Of a stretch of DNA of 64,000 bases, positions 47,453-59,886 are shown piece after piece; position 1 is the first letter of the stretch; each line of letters starts with the position of its first letter. The DNA is from Brachypodius melanocephalos (taxonomy: Eukaryota > Chordata > Aves > Passeriformes > Pycnonotidae), in assembly GCA_013398615.1 (NCBI GenBank), contig VZSR01003806.1, positions 19,902,788 through 19,966,787 of the forward strand. Direction: 5' to 3'. The notes beneath the pieces were generated by a model. That model was not told where the DNA came from and searched no databases. It worked only from the letters and a program-made list of their open reading frames with translations. Both the position numbers and the translations under genes were made by a program.

Positions 47453-48125
47453 ACCGTGTGCACTGATCAAAGATAGAGCCCCCTTTGTCTCACTTGTCAG
47501 GAACTCATCCTCAATAGCCACATCTCCTCCTGGGAGCTTGGTAGAGGCAAGATTCGCCCTCTGGCCCTGAGATGGGCTTGGCCCAGCATGGCTGGTTCTG
47601 TCACATTAACTTTCCTTGGCTTTTGGGAGAGGGTGGCTGCCTCCAGGATGCCAGCTGGGAATGGTTCTGGTGGCGCTTCTTGAGGTGAGGGTTTGTAGGT
47701 CCAAGGATGATCCTGTGCTAGTTAAGCCTTGAAGGCAACAGCATCCCTGCCTAGTAGACAGAAGGAGGAGCCCAGAAGGATGTAACACAGCAGAAGGAAA
47801 ACGTTCCCATTACTTAAGGTTAATTTTTATTTTCTTAAGAAACTGTGGGCTTGTTTTTCCAAGCTGATAAAAGTGTATCCAGTCTGTCAGTCTCCAGCAA
47901 AATCCACTTCTAGTTTTTGGACATGGCCATCAGATTTACCTGTTTGGGACTAAATTTATTTTATGACTCCTGTGTGTGCACCAGTACTGGAGGCCAGATC
48001 CCTTCATTGGATTAGATTGTCATTGTCATCTTTGGGAGAGTTATATTCAGTGGGCCACTTGGGAATTAATGCTTAGGGGTGAATCCCAGGTGAGAAGAGT
48101 AGAGAAATGCCAAGACATGTATAAA

Positions 48126-48264
48126 TCATGGAATGATAGAATGTTAAGGATAGATCTTAAAACCCTTCCAGTTCCAGTCTCCTCTGATGGTCAAGGGACA
48201 TCTTCTACTCTCCCAGGTTGCTCCAAGCCTCATCCAGCCTGACCTTGAACACTTCCAGGGATTT
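48126..48264 (-). mobile_element. CR1 LINE 3' fragment
   Basis: ATCATGGAATGATAGAATGT to GACCTTGAACACTTCCAGGG. Confidence 0.82.
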
Positions 48265-48925
48265 TAGCTGAGACCCAAACACTCGTGTCCTTGTGGACTC
48301 ATCCTGCTCAGATGGTGGTGGAGGAGGATGTGGTTCCTTGCTCCTGCAATTTTCCTAAGTGCTTTGCTCTTCAGGGAGGGCCCGCTGGGGTTAAACTGAG
48401 ATCCTCCTTGGGAGCTCAGGGCATGCAGCGAGCCAAAAACGTGCACTTCTGGGGTCACCCATCATCACCCAGACCCATCCCGACTCTAATTTGTGGGTTA
48501 ATTTATTTATGAGGTGAGCCAAGTAATTAACTGCTTGCCTTTAAAACTCCTCGGAGCCCTTCAAACCAGTGCTTTAAAAATGGGTTGATTATTCCGCTTT
48601 CTTCAAAGCGCGGGGTATTAGGAAAAGTCTGCTCCTGCAGGCACGATCCTCTGGCAGCCCAAGGCACTCCAAGGGTGCTGCACCGTGTCACACACGCTCA
48701 GTGTCACAAATCACTCGCCTGTGAGTGCCACTTGCTCTAAGTGGGGCATGACGGCTGTCACTGGGCCGGCTCCGCCGTCCGCACCTTCCCTTTGGAATTT
48801 GTTCCCTTCTCCCGGCGTGGCTGGGGTTGGGTTCTTTGAACCGGCGCTGGCTTTGCTTTTCAATCGTGAGCTTTAGATCTGGGATAATAAAACATCAAAG
48901 TAAACCAGATTGTTGTGGATACAAG

Positions 48926-48945
48926 AAAAAAAAAAAAAAAAAAAA
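48926..48945. repeat. A20 homopolymer
   Basis: Twenty consecutive A, followed by GGAAAAAA. No retroposed gene is visible upstream of it. Confidence 0.95.
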
Positions 48946-50650
48946 GGAAAAAATCAGGACACTCAGTAGGACTTCGGGGAGTAATAAATTTGTTCTATAT
49001 TTGATCTCGTATTTATCGCAGTGTCAGTATGAGACCACTTCATTTTACTACTTTAACTGTAGCTAAGAATAACTGAATCCTTGAAATATTGAGAAAGTGG
49101 CTAATACCTGGTGGTAGCTGATGGGATCCAGCTTTAATAGTTATTGATTGGCTTCAAAAAGCTCCCAGTAATATCACAGCTGAGCTACTGTATGTTGGGA
49201 GTTCAAATCCTATCAGTTATTTAAGATTAGAAGTAATTGTAGATTTGCAGCTTAATCATCCCTCAGTAGGTGAACCCAGCCAGGACTTCAGGTGTCATTT
49301 ATAATTTTGCAAAAAATTATGGTTGATCTGCCCTGGTTTTATTGTGGGAAAATCTTGGCATCACTAAATTCTGATATTCTCCAGCATTTCCTTGGCTTGC
49401 TCTAAAATTGGTGTGGATTTTCTGATGGGGATGCAAAGCCCAGTTTGAAATCTGTTTGTCAGGTAGTGAACACAAGGGACAAATGTCCCCTGTAGGGTTG
49501 GTCTTAGTGCTTGGTCCTTTCTCATAGTGCCCCATGTCTCAGATGGGGCTGAAAAAACCCACATATCCTCATAGGAAAATAAAAATTATCCCTAAGTAAT
49601 GGGAATGTCTTTCATGCAGAAATTCAGGAGAGCAAAAAATCAGATTAAACATTGCTTTTGAGTACTGAAATTCTGCCTGGGTAACCTGACATTTACCTGT
49701 GCTTCAGCAGTGCTTCGAAACAGCACCTTTAATGATGCTTTATTACCATTTGTATTCTTAGTCTTTGTTTTACTGCTCTGGAGTTTCATAATCCCATTTA
49801 CCAAAACATTTGAGGTTTTGCTGTTTTTCCCTGGTATGGCTTGTTGCACAATTAGAGCTTTGTTAAAGGCTCTCATTATTTTTTTTTTGGTTGTGATCAA
49901 GCTCTGCCTGCAACGAACCACTGAATTTTCTGTTTGAACACACAGATCTCCCTGTAATTTCCTGCTGCTTCTTTCACTGGGAACCGTCTCTTTGACATTC
50001 CTGGGAAGTGACCAATTTTTAAATCAGCAAGGGCATGTTATTTCTAACTCTTTTACTTTTGTTGATATTTAAGTGGGGTCTGAGAAGAAAAAAATTGACA
50101 ATTTTTCTGTTTTCCTACAATTGTCGGGAGCAGTGTAACTGCAACAGGGAGTTTGAATTCAGGGGTTAAGTTGAATTTCTGGTGGCTTTGCCAACTTCTT
50201 TGCCTGGGACTGGATTATTTCCCCCTTTTTCAGGGGATTAGGGGATTTATTTGTGAAGCAGGACTTCTAACAAAGGTGTCTGAGGCACTGGGAGGTTCAC
50301 ACCTCCTCCATTTACTTTGAAAGAATTGCTTTTGCCATCCTGAAGCTGTTTTTTTAAGGGAATGGTGAGGGAATCACACTTTTAATTTGGAATATTTATT
50401 TTGGAATAGTTCTGCGGAGGAATTTTAAGTAGGAATTGATGAGTGAGGATATACTATTTGAAAAACAATTATTTAGAGCTGATTCCCACATGGAATCTGG
50501 GTCTCGCTGGGGCAGAAAGCTGTTTAAGGATCCTGACTGCTGGAGGAGCCCAGCTGGGATTGGGGAATTGTACCTGGTTGGGTCCTTGTGTGCTGCTATG
50601 AGCTTCATAAAAGACCACAGCCCTAATTAAGAATGAAAATGCACATATTT

Positions 50651-50700
50651 ATGATCTTTAAGTTCCCTTCCAACCCAAACCATTCCATAATTCCATGATA
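50651..50700 (+). mobile_element. CR1 LINE extreme 3' terminus
   Basis: Only 50 bp: GATCTTTAAGTTCCCTTCC, AACCCAAACCATTCCATAAT, tail. Confidence 0.7.
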
Positions 50701-51220
50701 TTTGGAATGGATATTCTGCCTAGCATTGCTCCTTATGGTCAGCAAAAGGGTCCTTGCCTTGCTCCCACTTTCCACTGGATATAGGATTGATTGGTTGTGT
50801 GAATTAACTGAGGACTAAGCTTCATTAGGCTGCCATTATCAGTGCATTTGTATTCTTCCTGTCCTAAATCCTCCATGAAAACATCTGTTAGTCACTCAAA
50901 ACAGGAGTCTGCATTCTTAGGAGCAATTTCAGCATCATAAAACTGGAAATTTTTACCAATCCAACTCCATTAAATATACTTACTTCTCTTCCAGTTCTTT
51001 TTCCAAGAGGAAACCTTTCAGTAGGACGCTAAAGCTGTGTTAACTCTAAGACCAAGTTTGTGTTCTTGTTTGTGGGGCAGGTGGGACTCTCTCATACCTG
51101 TCAAGAGCTCTGAGATGAGGTGTGTCCTGTTCTCCTCCCTTGGCATTGCCCCTCATCTGTTTTCTGCTCTTTACCCTTTCCATCTGCAGGAGTGCGTTCA
51201 ACTTTTCACAGGATTCTTAA

Positions 51221-51514
51221 ATTACAGAATCATTAAGGTTGGAAAAGACCTCCAGGACTATCGAGTCCAACCTGTGACCGATCCCCACCTTGTCACCAGC
51301 CCAGGGCACTGAGTGTCACATCCAGACCTTCCTTGGGCACCTCCAGGGATGGGGACTCCAAACCTCCCTGGGCAGCCCCTTCCAATGCCGGAACATCCCT
51401 TCAGGGAAGAAATTCTTTCTGATGTCCAGCCTGAACCTCCCCTGGTGTAATTTGAGGCCGTTTCCTCTCATCCTGTCCCTCTCTCTTGGGAGCACAGCCT
51501 GACCCTCCCCTGTC
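51221..51514 (-). mobile_element. CR1 LINE copy, first half, split by an insertion
   Basis: ACAGAATCATTAAGGTTGGA (reversed tail) to CAGCCTGACCCTCCCCTGTC. The match resumes at 52252 with CCTGTCAGGGAGTTGTGCAG, so this and the next piece were once one element. Confidence 0.88.
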
Positions 51515-52251
51515 TGTGAGACATAAACTTTAGAGAATTAAGGATTTTAGAGGAGTTAAGATTTTAGTTAGAGATAAGCTTTGTTGGAATTAATTAAAGT
51601 AGATGGATAGGCCTTGTTAAAATTAAAAGTTAGTAGTTAACTAAGAGAAACCGGACCTGGGATGATTCTCCCATATCTGAATAACTAATTGCTTCTCAAC
51701 TTTACCTTTGGTTAGCTGTGTTTATAATGAAGAATACAGAAACTGATAAATAGCTTTTAGGAACATAAGACAATTGTAGGCCTCTGCTGCCCTGAAAGTC
51801 ATTGAACAGTCATGAAGTCGGGAAATAGGAGTTCTACCAAGGATTCATTTGTCACGTTTACATTGAAAAGGTAGAAAGGTCAGAATGAGGAAGACTTCTT
51901 TTACTTCCTCATTTTGGGACCCCGCCCCATGAAAGGGACCACCGACCCATTTCAAAGAACAAACTACTCATGTTTAATAGCTTTTTAGCTAATTACCATA
52001 TGAAGCAGGGAATGGGATGTACCAAAGCTATGAATGTGCATTTGTGTTTTGGGTATTCAACACTCCTGTAAATGAAAGGACTCTGTGATCACCTGTAAAT
52101 TGGGGTGTGTATTTGGGAGCTATCCCGCAGGCTGCCCAGTGTGGCAATAAACATATACTTTCTAACTTTAAACTGTTAGAGAGTATTTGTCCTTTACAGT
52201 TGGGTATCGATACTAGATCAGTATCCATATTTCTTCAATAAATCAGCTGCT
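51515..52251. mobile_element. LTR-like insertion (probable solo LTR) inside a CR1 copy
   Basis: 737 bp between two copies of CCTGTC (51509-51514 and 52252-52257), which would be a 6-bp target-site duplication. It begins TGTGAGACAT and contains AATAAA at 52146 with TTTACA 48 bp later, as expected of an LTR's U3-R-U5 order. No long open frame is present. The right end (CAGCTGCT) does not finish in CA as LTRs normally do. Either the boundary is slightly off or TTGGGTATCGATAC and what follows is leftover internal sequence. An old endogenous retroviral LTR is the best guess. Confidence 0.6.
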
Positions 52252-52380
52252 CCTGTCAGGGAGTTGTGCAGAGCCAGAAGGCTCCCCCTGAGGCTCCTTT
52301 TCTCCAGGCTGAGCCCCTTTCCCAACTCCCTCAGCCATTCCTCATCCAACCAGTGCTCCAGACCCTTCCCCAGCTTGGAA
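52252..52380 (-). mobile_element. CR1 LINE copy, second half, split by the insertion
   Basis: CCTGTCAGGGAGTTGTGCAG, CTCCTTTTCTCCAGGCTGAG and CAACTCCCTCAGCCATTCCT continue the 51221 element. Confidence 0.87.
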
Positions 52381-52589
52381 AGTATTGTTTTTTTCAGTAT
52401 TGTTGAAGCTGGTTGAAGTGTTTTATTTGGATTCTTTCTTGTCACCAAACCCAGGGGTTCTGTACAATCAGTGCCTTGAGTTGCTGTGGTCGTTGTTGCT
52501 TTTACACTGATCATCTCTGGGGTTGTGCTACTCACCGCCTTTATGGAACTGAGTGGCAGAAACCCAGGAACTGCAACGTTTTATTAACT

Positions 52590-52915
52590 GCAAGATCAGA
52601 GAATCTCAAAGCTTGGAAAAGCCCTCTAAGATCATCGAGTCCAACAGTTCCTCCAGCCCTGCCAAAGCAACCACTGACCCATGTCCCCAAGTGCCACATC
52701 CACACAGCTTTTAAGTAGCACCAGGGATGGTGGCTCATGCTGTCCTGGGCAGTCCCTTCCAAAGCTTGACCACCCTTTTGGTGATGAAATAGTTCCTAAT
52801 TTCCAGTCTCAACCTCCCCTGGCACAACTTGAGGCCATTTCCTCTCATCTTGTCACTTACTGTGTGCGAGAAGAGACCGACCTCTACCTATCCACATCCT
52901 CCTGTCAGGTAGTTC
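52590..52915 (-). mobile_element. CR1 LINE 3' copy
   Basis: TCAGAGAATCTCAAAGCTTG, CGAGTCCAACAGTTCCTCCA, and the end near CATCCTCCTGTCAGGTAGTT. Same subfamily as the split copy 210 bp away, but a separate insertion, because the whole 3' end is present again. Confidence 0.87.
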
Positions 52916-54122
52916 AGGCTTCAGAGTTTCCTTTGATCCATGTCAATTTTCTTGGGTCACCTAAGAAATGGGATACCTGTCCAAGGCTCCCTGCCCTTCA
53001 AGTGTCACCTCCTGAGGTTACATCAGAAAGTTTCAGGTTTTGAAGCTTGAGGACCTTTGGCTTTTTTATTAAAAAGAAAAGATTAATAATAGAAATGCAA
53101 CTTAAAGGCCTGACAAATCAAGGCTGATTTTACTGAAAGTGGTGTTACTGAATTACAGCAAAGCTTCCTCACAGGAGCAGGGAATGACCATGAAAATTCA
53201 CCATCCCAGACATAAAATGCGCTCCCACATCCTTTGGTCCATGAATCTCATAACACAGAAATTATTTGCCCATTAAAGAGTATCTATTACTCTTCCTAAT
53301 CATAGGAATAGAATTAGAAAAAGGAACTCCTGCTTTAAATGAGGCTGTTTACCCAGTTCTGTGGTGTAGCTGTTATTTTCCTCTGTGCACTTTCCCATTC
53401 AGCCGCAGCAGTGAAGTGTCAGATCCATCTGAAACCTCTGGATTCAGTCAGCAAAGTCAGCTTTTGTCAGTTTATGATCTCACACTCTTTTTTTCCCCCC
53501 CACAGGAGTTCTGTTACCTGATAAAGTTGTATCTCTTTGGGTCAAACCAGTGGGATTATCTAAATGAGGCTGTTTGCTCCGCCGTCCTTCCCGACCCGAC
53601 TCGGCTCTGCCTTTGATGGAGGCTCTTCCTGGGGTGTCCTGCACTTGTTCCACCGTGCCTTTGGTGAATTAAAGAAGTAACTCTGTGTCCTGAACGGTTC
53701 AGGGCTCAGGGTGACAGGGATAACCAGCTTTTGTGCACAGCTCCCTGTGATCCGTAATAACTGCTGGAATGAAAGGAAGGAACCACAAAGCAGCAGCAAT
53801 GTTTGGTGTTTTCAAAGTAGTTTTGATTTAAGCGTAAAATACCTTTTTTTTTTCGCCTTTAGTTTTTTGAACATTATCAGTTACTGGAAACCATTCACAA
53901 TGCTTGAAAGAGCCTTTCTGGCAGTATAGGAAAGTACCTTCAGAGATCTCAGGCCAAAGCACCGTGCAGCTCATTATCTTCTTTCTGATGGCGAGCAGAA
54001 AAGAGCACAGCTGGCCCAGGCAAAGGGGTTGGATCTGGGCAGGTACATCCTGATTTTCCTCCAGGTTCTCATGCCAACATCTGGCATTTGTGGCTTTAAA
54101 AGTTCCTGAGCAGGAGGTGGTG

Positions 54123-54190
54123 CGTATCTGAATAACTAATTGCTTCTTAACTTTACCTTTGGTTAGCTGTGTTTATAATGTTTAATAGCC
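54123..54190. mobile_element. Fragment related to the 51515 LTR-like element, internally deleted
   Basis: TATCTGAATAACTAATTGCT through GTTAGCTGTGTTTATAATG matches 51672-51729 with one difference. It then jumps to TTTAATAGC, which in the larger copy occurs at about 51974. The joint falls at a shared ATG, so about 240 bp is missing relative to the larger copy. Confidence 0.75.
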
Positions 54191-54321
54191 CATGATGGAT
54201 GATGTAGTCCTTTGAGAGGTTTTGGAGCTTGGCAAAATTTTCTTCAGGTGTTGTTTTCAATTTTGCTTTGCTTTGTGTCTTTTTGCTCTTTTCATTAGGA
54301 AGATTCCCACATGCAGAACTT

Positions 54322-54412
54322 TTAGTGGGAGGTTCCCTGCTTATAGCAGGGGGTTGGATCTGGATGATTTTCGAGGACCCTTTCAACCCAAACCATTCAG
54401 TGATTCTGTGAA
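54322..54412 (+). mobile_element. CR1 LINE 3' terminus
   Basis: TAGTGGGAGGTTCCCTGCTT to CCATTCAGTGATTCTGTG. Confidence 0.8.
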
Positions 54413-54893
54413 TTCTGAGGGCTTGAAACTCTTTTCCTGCAAATATTGAGAGTAGGACAATTACAGTTGTTTTATTTGGGGCTTTTTTTGGGGGGGGGTT
54501 GATGTGCTTTCTTGCAGATTCCTCTGTGGGATAGAGATTACTTGAGCTTTACATACAGTAAGTTATCCTGAAGAACTGAAACCAGCAGGGTGAGTTTCTG
54601 CCCCTTGCAGAGAGAGAAAATACCTGTACAACAAAAACCTTTCCATAGATTAACTGTGGACACTTTATATTTTAGTGAAGCAAGGTACTGAGTATTCCAA
54701 AGTCAGTTTTCCAGCTCCAGTGTGGTGTCAGTGTTGACAGTTGGATTCAATGATATTTTTATTGGGTAATTATGTTTTGTGTGTATTGGACTTTGGGAAT
54801 ATGTATAGAGGAAGTACTCTTGTGCTGTCAGAATTTTTAATGTGAATGTGTTATTTACTCTGCAGTCAAAGGGTGTTTTAGTGAGCAGGATTT

Positions 54894-54980
54894 TATTGAA
54901 TCATGGAATCCTGGAATGGTTTCGTTTGGAAGGGATCTTAAAGTTCCTCTAGTTCCAGTCCCCTGCCATGGGCAGAAGGT
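54894..54980 (-). mobile_element. CR1 LINE 3' terminus
   Basis: TTGAATCATGGAATCCTGGA to CCCTGCCATGGGCAGAAGGT. A small duplication of AGAAGGTAAA lies just beyond it. Confidence 0.8.
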
Positions 54981-55861
54981 AAAGTTGCATTTAAAATTTC
55001 TAGAAGGTAAAAATGCATTTAAAAATGCCTGTGCTCTCCACAGCTGGTGCACAGAGAGCTGAGCTGTGAAGAGGAGGGAGACCCAAGGAAAACAGGAGTC
55101 CCTTCGGATCAAATCCTGTCTCCCACATGAGATGCTCATGCTGATGAACAGAGATGATTTCACACCACAGCTTCAGCAGCAAAGCTCCTCTCTGAGATGA
55201 GTCATTAGTTGTGGTTTCTCTCCTTTTTCTCATCTTTTACCACTTGGAGCAACTCCCCGCTGGCTCTGGGGAGAATTGCTCCCCACAGATTTCTCTGCAG
55301 CAGATGGTGATCCTGAGATGTGCAGTGGGATTTGAGGAAAAATCCTGGAAGAGGGCAAGCACTGGGAGGGAGAGTGGGCGTTGCAAGGAGATAGGTTGGC
55401 TAAATATTTCCTGGGAGGGTACCAAGGGGTGTAATAATGACTGATCTCAGAGGGGATGGTTTGAACAGAACAGCTCGTGTCTGATTTCAGCCTCTGGATA
55501 ACGTGGTTTGGCTCATGCCTTGGAGCTGGCAGTGCAGGAGCAGCTCAGGGAGAGGGTGGAGAGCTGGTGGATGAATTGAGGAATATCATTGCTTCAACAG
55601 GAGGCAGTGTGAAGTCTTGTGTGAAGAAGTTCTGAATTTGTAAGGGCAGGAGACAAAAGGAAAAAGCAGTTGAATTCAAGATCATGAGAGTTTTCTGTGA
55701 TTCTGCATTGTAGGAAGGAAAATTCCAAGCAGCTGCAGCCTTTTCATTTCATGCAGTTAATGGCATTTTCCCATTAAATTAATGTATTTTCTCTAATCAC
55801 AAATGGATCATTAATGTTGATCACAGATGCTACTCAGTGCATAAAACTTGGATGTCTCTTC

Positions 55862-55975
55862 ATACAACCATGGAATGGTTTGGGTTGGAAGGGACCTCAA
55901 AGATCATCTCATTCCAGCCCCTACCATGGATGGGCAGGGATACCTTCCACTATCCCAGATTGCTCAGTGCCTTCC
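55862..55975 (-). mobile_element. CR1 LINE 3' terminus
   Basis: ACAACCATGGAATGGTTTGG to CCACTATCCCAGATTGCTCA. Confidence 0.83.
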
Positions 55976-56749
55976 CAGCCCTTTGGAGCACACAGACCCC
56001 AGCCTTGTGTTGCTGATCCACCTGCTCTGCCTGAGCACTGGTCAGATCCCAGGGAGACTTTTCATCTCCAGCAGGATTGCAGGCCACAGACCTCATGTTC
56101 CCCAGGATGTGAGCAGAGTGTAATATTGATTGGAATACTTACTGTAGTTATTTATTGCCTTCATTAGCAGAGAAGAGATGAGAGACTATCACAGTGTATT
56201 AAGTTGTCCCAGAGACACCTGGATAGTAAATTATAAATAAACAGTCAACAGTGGAGTAGAGCTGGTGGAAAGCTGGAATGGTCAATGTAAGGATCTACCA
56301 GCCAGGCTTTTTAAATCACTAATGTGCACATTCAGCGTGGTTATTGCTTCCTGTGGCTGGTAGTGCTGTTTTAGGGAACTTAAATGTCTGGAGATATGGT
56401 TTGACTGAGCTAATTGAGGTCCATCTTGAGATGCCTCTTCTCTTTTGCACAGCACTGGAACTTTGGATAGGTGTTTTCATAGGATTTCATCAGAGATAAA
56501 CCTCCCAAAACTGCTGTTTTGCTGTAAACATACCCTTCCAAGAAAGGGAAAGATTGAGCTAAAATGATAATATTTTTGGATTGATGACTGGCTGGAAAAG
56601 GGAGTTAAAAACCTGGGGAGAATAAGGGTAATTCCCTGCGCTGCTCATTCCATTTCCTTCCAGTTTACCACCAAATAAACCTTTGTTATCCTGAGGGAGA
56701 TGACTGTGTGTGCTGGCGTGGGATTCTAGCATTTTTAACTTTACTGGTT

Positions 56750-56826
56750 ATCATGGCTATTGTGGTTAACTGTTGGAATCAATGATCTTACAGATCTTTT
56801 CCAACCTTAATGGTTCTGTGATTCAC
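56750..56826 (+). mobile_element. CR1 LINE 3' terminus, third subfamily
   Basis: GTTAACTGTTGGAATCAATG, CTTTTCCAACCTTAATGGTT, tail. Confidence 0.7.
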
Positions 56827-58436
56827 CCAACATTCCGCTTTTACTGGAGCGTTTTGAACCCAGAACCTGCCCAGAGCCCAGCACTGCAGCTGTGGGGCCT
56901 TATTTTATAAGAAAAATAAAACTACATGGCCAAAGGGGCCTCAGAAAAAAGCTCAGTGACAGAAGGACCAGTTGAAGACAGCGGAATCGAAAGTGGCCAA
57001 ACTTTTTTGGTTGCTTTTAGTTGTATTAACTATAAAAAAACCCAACAAACCTGCAGTTCTGCTTTACTTGAAGCTGCCGTACTCGTAAATAAACTGTTGA
57101 GAACTGTGCTCACAGCCTAAACCACTGGAGATGTATTTAAAGCCATAAACCCTGTTGCTGCACTTGTATTTTTGTTTTAAATCCTGTTTGTGCAAGGCTG
57201 TTAATTTACACAGGGCTTTACAAACACAGATAAGACACTTTCCCTGCCCACATAATTCATTCTTAGAGGTCTGGGCTTCCTGAGTTAATGCTTTGTCCAG
57301 GTATTAGGGCATCCTTTCCTTTCCTTATGTATCCCTGTGAGCAGTCCTTGAGCCAGAGCCTTTTTGTGGACAGACATTCCTTCACCCAAGGGAGTTCTCA
57401 TTCTCAGCTGGGCACTGGGCTCTGGTTTTTGGGAGTAATTTTGGGGTGAAAAGTTCAACACCCATGGTTGTAGGAGCAAACCCAGGCTTTTATTGATCCC
57501 CAACTCCTTATGTTCGTGCATAAATAACACCTGAGCGTGACAAACACTGGTTAAGACATGGTGCATTTAATAATGACATTTCTTGGCATTTCCTCCTCGA
57601 TATGGGAAGGATCCTCTTTATGTTGGAGGCACGGGGAGTTCAGAGCATTGTAGCTTTCATCTCCATCCCACTGGATAAGGGATGGAGCTGAGGATTTCCT
57701 CTTGCTGGAGATTGCTGGTGGTGTGAAGCACTTCAGGCAGCCTGAAAAGCCTGAGTGTTTCCTGCAGGAGAGCGTTGTGTTCTCTTGGTGCCAAATGGGT
57801 CAAAATCTCTGCCGTGGTGGTGGCAAACTGTGGAGCTGGCAGGGGAAGGAATAAATCAGGGAACGTTCTGGGGAGATGATCGTTAACCAGCATTCATGTG
57901 TAAAACGGCGTCTAGACATTCAAACACTGCTAATAGCCTTTGATTAACCATTTTTGTTTTGTTCTTGCTCAGTGTGTTAATCACTGTGATTAAAACGCTT
58001 AGCCACCATGGAGCTAGGCGTTGGATAAATTAGGAAGTAAGCAAATCCAAACAGATGGGGCAGGGAAAATTAGTGTCTCTGGCAGGGCCAGTGTTAGACG
58101 AGGCAGGGCCAAGGAAGATTTAGAGGGAGCCCCTAAATAATCTAAGAAAAGCAAATTTACATTTGCAGTGGGCCTGCCAGATCTCCCCACCCTGCTGCTC
58201 GTATAAAGCTTTGCCTCCTCAAGCCTTTTCTCTTTGCCTCTGGAACTCACCTGGCCTGTCAGGTCCCAGGATGCTACAACCGGGTTTGGAATCTGCTCTC
58301 TCCTTTGCACAAGGACATCCCAAAATCCTTGTGGGGTGGTTCCTGTGTCCCTGCTGCAAATCCTTGCAGACAGGACTTGAGAGAAGGATCAGCCACTCAA
58401 TTCTGGCTCAAGACTGGCCCAGTTTCTGCTTATTTG

Positions 58437-58456
58437 TTTGTTGTTGTTGTTGTTTT
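58437..58456. repeat. TTG microsatellite
   Basis: Six or seven TTG units followed by a T8-9 run. Confidence 0.85.
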
Positions 58457-59417
58457 GGGTTTTTTTTTCCTTAATAGCAATAGCAAAGGAATCTTGGGGA
58501 TGTTTAACCCCTCCACCACCAAACGTGTGGGCACCATCCTTCACTGGTACAATGACTACTTTAAACTGCTGGAATTAGAGCTAAATCCTTGTCTACTGCA
58601 GAGTTTCAAGGAAGAATGAGGGCCAGAAAGGATGTGAAAGGCACCTTGCACTACTTGTAAGATCAGGAGCCTTGTTAGGTGTCAAGATGCATCAAAATTA
58701 GCACCCAGTCATGTCATCTTTAAAGAGAAATCATAGATAAAATAGGTGAGCACGGAGGTTTCTCTGTGGTAGGTTTGGACAGAGCTGGAATTACCTGAAG
58801 CAGGGATCATCTGTGGAAGGAATGGCGAGATGACACTCATATCCCTCTTTCTTCTTCCTTCCCCTTAATCTTGTTTTCTGTGTAACTCATTTTCTGGTAG
58901 AGCTGTGGAAAAAAAAAATTAAATGGGTAGTTTTGGTGACAGCTGGTTTTGGCCTATTATGTGCTAGGATTTGTAGCTAGGATTTCCAATTTCCCCTCTA
59001 ATCAAAAGGCTTCCTAAACCTTTCAGAAGTGCTCTCCTGGGATGACTGCACTCACAGAAAGGCAAGTGCTTTGTTTCTGCTGGTGTCAGTCTCTTCAAAG
59101 GTACCTGAAGCACAGCACAGCCACCAGCCCAGTCCTGCTCCTCTCAGAGCATCACAGGGCTGGGGATATCCAGTGCACAGCCCTTCCTTTTCCAAATGCT
59201 CCAGCCCTGAGTACGTGATAATCCTGGGATATAATGGTGTGAAAAGGTGGGAAGTCTTGGAGTTTCCTCACTTACAAGAAATGCTGAATGTAATCTGAAC
59301 AGGTGTGCAATCACTGCCTGTGTGGGACTTTTCAGGTTAAGTTGAATTTTGTTCTTGTATTTTTGTTGTGCCAGATGGATTTTTATTCATAATCACAAAA
59401 TCACAAAATGGACAGAG

Positions 59418-59503
59418 TCCTCAGCAGAAATCACTTATTTAATGATTTCTGAGGGTACATTCCTCAGCAGAAATCACATATTTAATGATTTCTGAGGGTA
59501 CAT
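59418..59503. repeat. 43-bp tandem duplication containing an inverted repeat
   Basis: Two 43-bp units starting TCCTCAGCAGAAATCAC differ at one base. Within each, CAGAAATCA and TGATTTCTG are perfect complements 9 bp apart, with CCTC/GAGG extending the stem after a small bulge. Confidence 0.9.
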
Positions 59504-59671
59504 TCCTCACTCCTGGTACTCTTTTAAGACACCCAGACAATACTAAAACTCCTTAAAAGTTAGTTCTCTGTTTGTTTGATTTTATTTGGATTTTTTGCTT
59601 GTTTCTGCCTTTTTTTTTTTTTCCCCATTCCCTCAATTTAGTGCTTTCCCTCCTGTCCTTACGTGATCATC

Positions 59672-59886
59672 CAGGGGAGGTTTAGGTTGAGTATTAAGAA
59701 AAGGTTCTTTCCCCAGAGGGTGATCAGGCATGGAACAGGCTCCCCAGGGAAAGGTCACGGCTCAAGAAATGTTTGGACAACACTCTCAGCCTCAGCATGG
59801 GATTGTTGAGGTGCCTGTGCAGGACCAGGAGTTAGAATCTGTGATCGTGGCAGATCCCTTTCAACTCAGCATATTTTATTATTCTA
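59672..59886 (+). mobile_element. CR1 LINE 3' copy, second subfamily
   Basis: GGGAGGTTTAGGTTGAGTAT, TTTCCCCAGAGGGTGATCAG, ACAACACTCTCAGCCTCAGC and TTATTATTCTAC. Confidence 0.8.

Noticed and set aside
49185..49225. GGGAGTTCAAATCCTATCAG resembling a tRNA T-arm
   Set aside because: No matching A-box or acceptor stem upstream; at most an old tRNA-derived SINE remnant.
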